From: Hormiphora californensis
Taxonomy: Eukaryota > Ctenophora > Tentaculata > Cydippida > Pleurobrachiidae
Direction of reading: 5' to 3'
Length of the DNA: 64,000 bases
Assembly (NCBI GenBank): GCA_020137815.1
Contig: CM035350.1
Location: 2,751,537 to 2,815,536, forward strand
Shown here: piece after piece, positions 61,635 to 64,000 of the stretch
Position numbering within the stretch: position 1 is the stretch's first letter
How the letters are laid out: each line of letters opens with the position of its first letter
Notes under the pieces: model-generated
Databases searched by the model: none
What the model was told of the DNA's origin: nothing
The model's input: only the letters and a program-made list of their open reading frames with translations
Translations under genes and position numbers: made by a program

Positions 61635-62537
61635 TACTTTTTGTAATGTTTTATGAGTTTTATCTATCTTATCTATCTTATTGTATTTCATGGTTGTAGA
61701 TGCCTAATTTTATTTCACCAAGCTCAAAAAACTCGCTGTTTGATGTGTTCTACTATAGATGATGAGAGAAAAGAAGAGGTCTAGCCACTATGTCAAATTA
61801 AGCTACACCATATGCATATGCAATATCATATTGTGTCTCGCTGTTTCTCCATCCTTCTCTCTCAGTCTCCCTTTTATTCTCGTTCTCTTCATTTACGTCC
61901 CCGTCTTCAGTTATGTCTCTTTCAATGCAATAAAATGAGCTAATTTGCAAAGAGAATCCTGAACATTGTGATAAATCGTGATATATCGGTCGACTTATGT
62001 ATCTAGTGACTGATATTAATAGTTATTTAAAGAGAGAGGGAGATCAGAGAATGAGAGGATAGAAAGATGGGTAGATAGAGAGACTCTTGCTGTATCTATC
62101 CATCTTTCTATCCTTTCTGAGAGAGGGTTTGATACACATCACTACTTGATGTGGAGAGATTAAATGTATCATTTATCTATCACATGTGATCACATTCGAG
62201 TGCTGTGTGTCTTTTTGTGAACACATTGTATCTGGTGGTGGACCATCACAGGGGTGAATGAGATGCTAAAGATGAGGGAGATATTCTGTGAGTTGCCGGG
62301 GAGGGGGCGCTGCAACAGATTTAGGGTCAAGATGCCGTTTATATAATGAGTGTTCATTGTCATGGTAAAATGGAGCTGAAAGCAAGTTGTTTTTCCTCTG
62401 TACGCCAATTGCTTTCTAAGAAGGCTTCACTTCCGAGGCCCGAGCCTATGCAGCCTGTGAGATTATCATCAAATTTTGGCACAGCAGTTTCGGATAATGA
62501 TATCCTTATCCACTGATATTCAATATAATTCACCAAA

Positions 62538-62942
62538 TTACCGAGGAGGAAGCTTAATACGAATTACGCCCATGTTGGCAGTCCTCTTGTGTATATTTGT
62601 ACAACGACCCCTCTTCCTTCTATTATAACCAATGTTTGTTTTGCTGGGTGCAAAAGTCGAAACTAATTTGTGAAGTTTTAGCCCCGCTACATTGTCCTCA
62701 ACAACATTATCGAGGCCAGGGTTGCAAAAGATTAATTGCAGTTGTTGTGTAACAATAGTAGTTGTTGCACCGGGGTCCCACTCAGGGAGTGAGACGTTCA
62801 TTGTAGTTAACTCATTACCCTCTTTGTTATCTTTTCTATCCATATCCCCGACCTCTCTTTTGTCCCGACAGGGCCAGACGGCACATGACGTCATATAAAA
62901 AACAGTTCCACGGCGAACGTGACTCGTCATTTTCTTTTTCAT
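62538..62942 (-). CDS. Uncertain 134-codon open frame
   Basis: MKKKMTSHVRRGTVFYMTSC to VIRIKLPPR, with basic ends and no recognised motif. Splice context was not found. It is listed only because it is one of the longest frames in this interval not made of simple repeat. Confidence 0.2.
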   Translation of the reverse strand: MKKKMTSHVRRGTVFYMTSCAVWPCRDKREVGDMDRKDNKEGNELTTMNVSLPEWDPGATTTIVTQQLQLIFCNPGLDNVVEDNVAGLKLHKLVSTFAPSKTNIGYNRRKRGRCTNIHKRTANMGVIRIKLPPR

Positions 62943-63473
62943 TTAACTGTTTTTACCTCTCCCTCTCTCTTCTCAACACCACATCTTCTCACATCCTTCC
63001 CTGGGTGATGTGCTTTTGATTGCTTGTCGCATGTTGTATCTAACCGAGAGAGGGTTAGATATGTATCAAGAACATGCATATATCTTGCGTTATCGAATAT
63101 ATTATGGGTAGTATGACATTGTGTCTGTATCTGTCTGTATCTCTAGCCAGACCTCCTTCAATGGCCGACATCCGTGACATCATAGCGACATCATAACGAC
63201 ATCATAGTGACGTCACTTATCATTGGTCCAGGAAAGGTCTTCAGTCTGATCGACGATCGTGGCTAATACGATAAACTATGTTTTATGTTTATCATGGTCT
63301 GAGCATTATAAGCGATCTCAATCTTGAATATCATGACGATTAGCAGGGAGGTGATCACGCTCCATCTGTATAATTGTAGCGGTATATTTCATGAACATGG
63401 CTATAGCTACCCTGTAGAAGGGTCATAAAACACCACAGAATTATCCACTCATGTCTGCAAATTGTATTCTTTT

Positions 63474-63478
63474 CTCTA

Positions 63479-63564
<86 letters not shown>

Positions 63565-63660
63565 CCTTGTAATTATGATATTGTATCAGGTATATCAGCC
63601 CTTCCTCACTCCAGTGATGGGGAGAAGATGAGATGAACTTGGGGATAAGGAGGAGAGAGA

Positions 63661-63755
<95 letters not shown>
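63474..63755. repeat. (CT)n tract followed by (GA)n tract
   Basis: CT repeats at 63474-63563 and GA repeats at about 63652-63755 face each other across about 90 bp of ordinary sequence, so the strand could form a large imperfect hairpin. Confidence 0.93.
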
Positions 63756-63758
<3 letters not shown>

Positions 63759-64000
63759 CAAGAGCCACTCCTCCTGAACATGGGCATTGTGCTTCACGGC
63801 TGATCGCTATAATCTGCCTCTCTTTGAATCTGCCTCTGACTATAGACAGTCCTACTCTCTGATCTTTCTCTCGCCCTCTATTGCTCTCTTGCTCTCTTTC
63901 TAACTGTCTTACCAAATTCTCTAGACTTCGGCAGAAAAATGCATGTGCCGACCGTCGCGTAGAGAGCTAATTCCTTGTGTTTAATACGATTGATGACTAA

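Larger units (their letters stand above)
61635..64000. other. Terminal intergenic region
   Basis: Contains the 3' UTR of the seven-helix gene, an imperfect hairpin of GATAGA/TCTATC repeats (about 62055-62120), a weak open frame (62538-62942, -) and two dinucleotide tracts. Nothing else is supported. Confidence 0.55.

Overview
This is nuclear DNA from an animal. Genes are split by GT-AG introns, there are no bacterial operons, and many introns carry long (CT)n/(GA)n tracts. The gene set (a full-length ABC-A transporter end, a Golgi Ca2+/Mn2+ pump, a rhodopsin-like GPCR, an Ig/C-type-lectin/sushi protein, an SRCR receptor, eIF2-gamma) is metazoan. Small introns, nested genes and very many foldback DNA transposons suggest an early-branching invertebrate such as a sponge. 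That placement is inference; the sequence alone does not prove it.

Layout. 1-3237 (+): last exons of an ABCA transporter. 3238-6454: repeat-filled convergent spacer. 6455-20622 (-): SPCA-type Ca2+/Mn2+ ATPase, with an SLC35F-like transporter nested antisense inside one intron (14171-15218, +). 20623-25713: intergenic foldback elements and a tRNA-derived SINE. 25714-29419 (-): arylacetamide-deacetylase-like hydrolase, whose start-codon region is partly duplicated at about 30645-30745. 29998-30569 (-): tentative two-exon gene. 29486-32918: cluster of Mutator-like elements with 9-bp target duplications, some nested three deep. 33238-34706: terminal-inverted-repeat element carrying a LINE-ORF1-like protein. 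35137-36439 (-): GPCR. About 38.9-47.2 kb includes stretches that look like poor consensus sequence. 42308-44560 (-): Ig/CTLD/CCP surface protein with indels. 45352-50052 (+): ankyrin/coiled-coil/FYVE protein. 50.7-53.4 kb: repeats. 53604-57746 (+): eIF2-gamma, with a same-strand SRCR receptor nested in its second coding intron (54367-55741). 58316-59723 (+): arginase. 60144-61634 (+): intronless seven-helix membrane protein. 61635-64000: no convincing gene.

The genes do not form one pathway. Two themes stand out. First, host genes sit inside introns of other genes. Second, many palindromic elements have readable target-site duplications (TTAA, TA, 8 bp, 9 bp, CTA). The SPCA gene as assembled lacks its PEGLP exon and has a disrupted actuator-domain exon, which is either gene decay or assembly error. 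Exon coordinates come from splice sites and phase read by eye.
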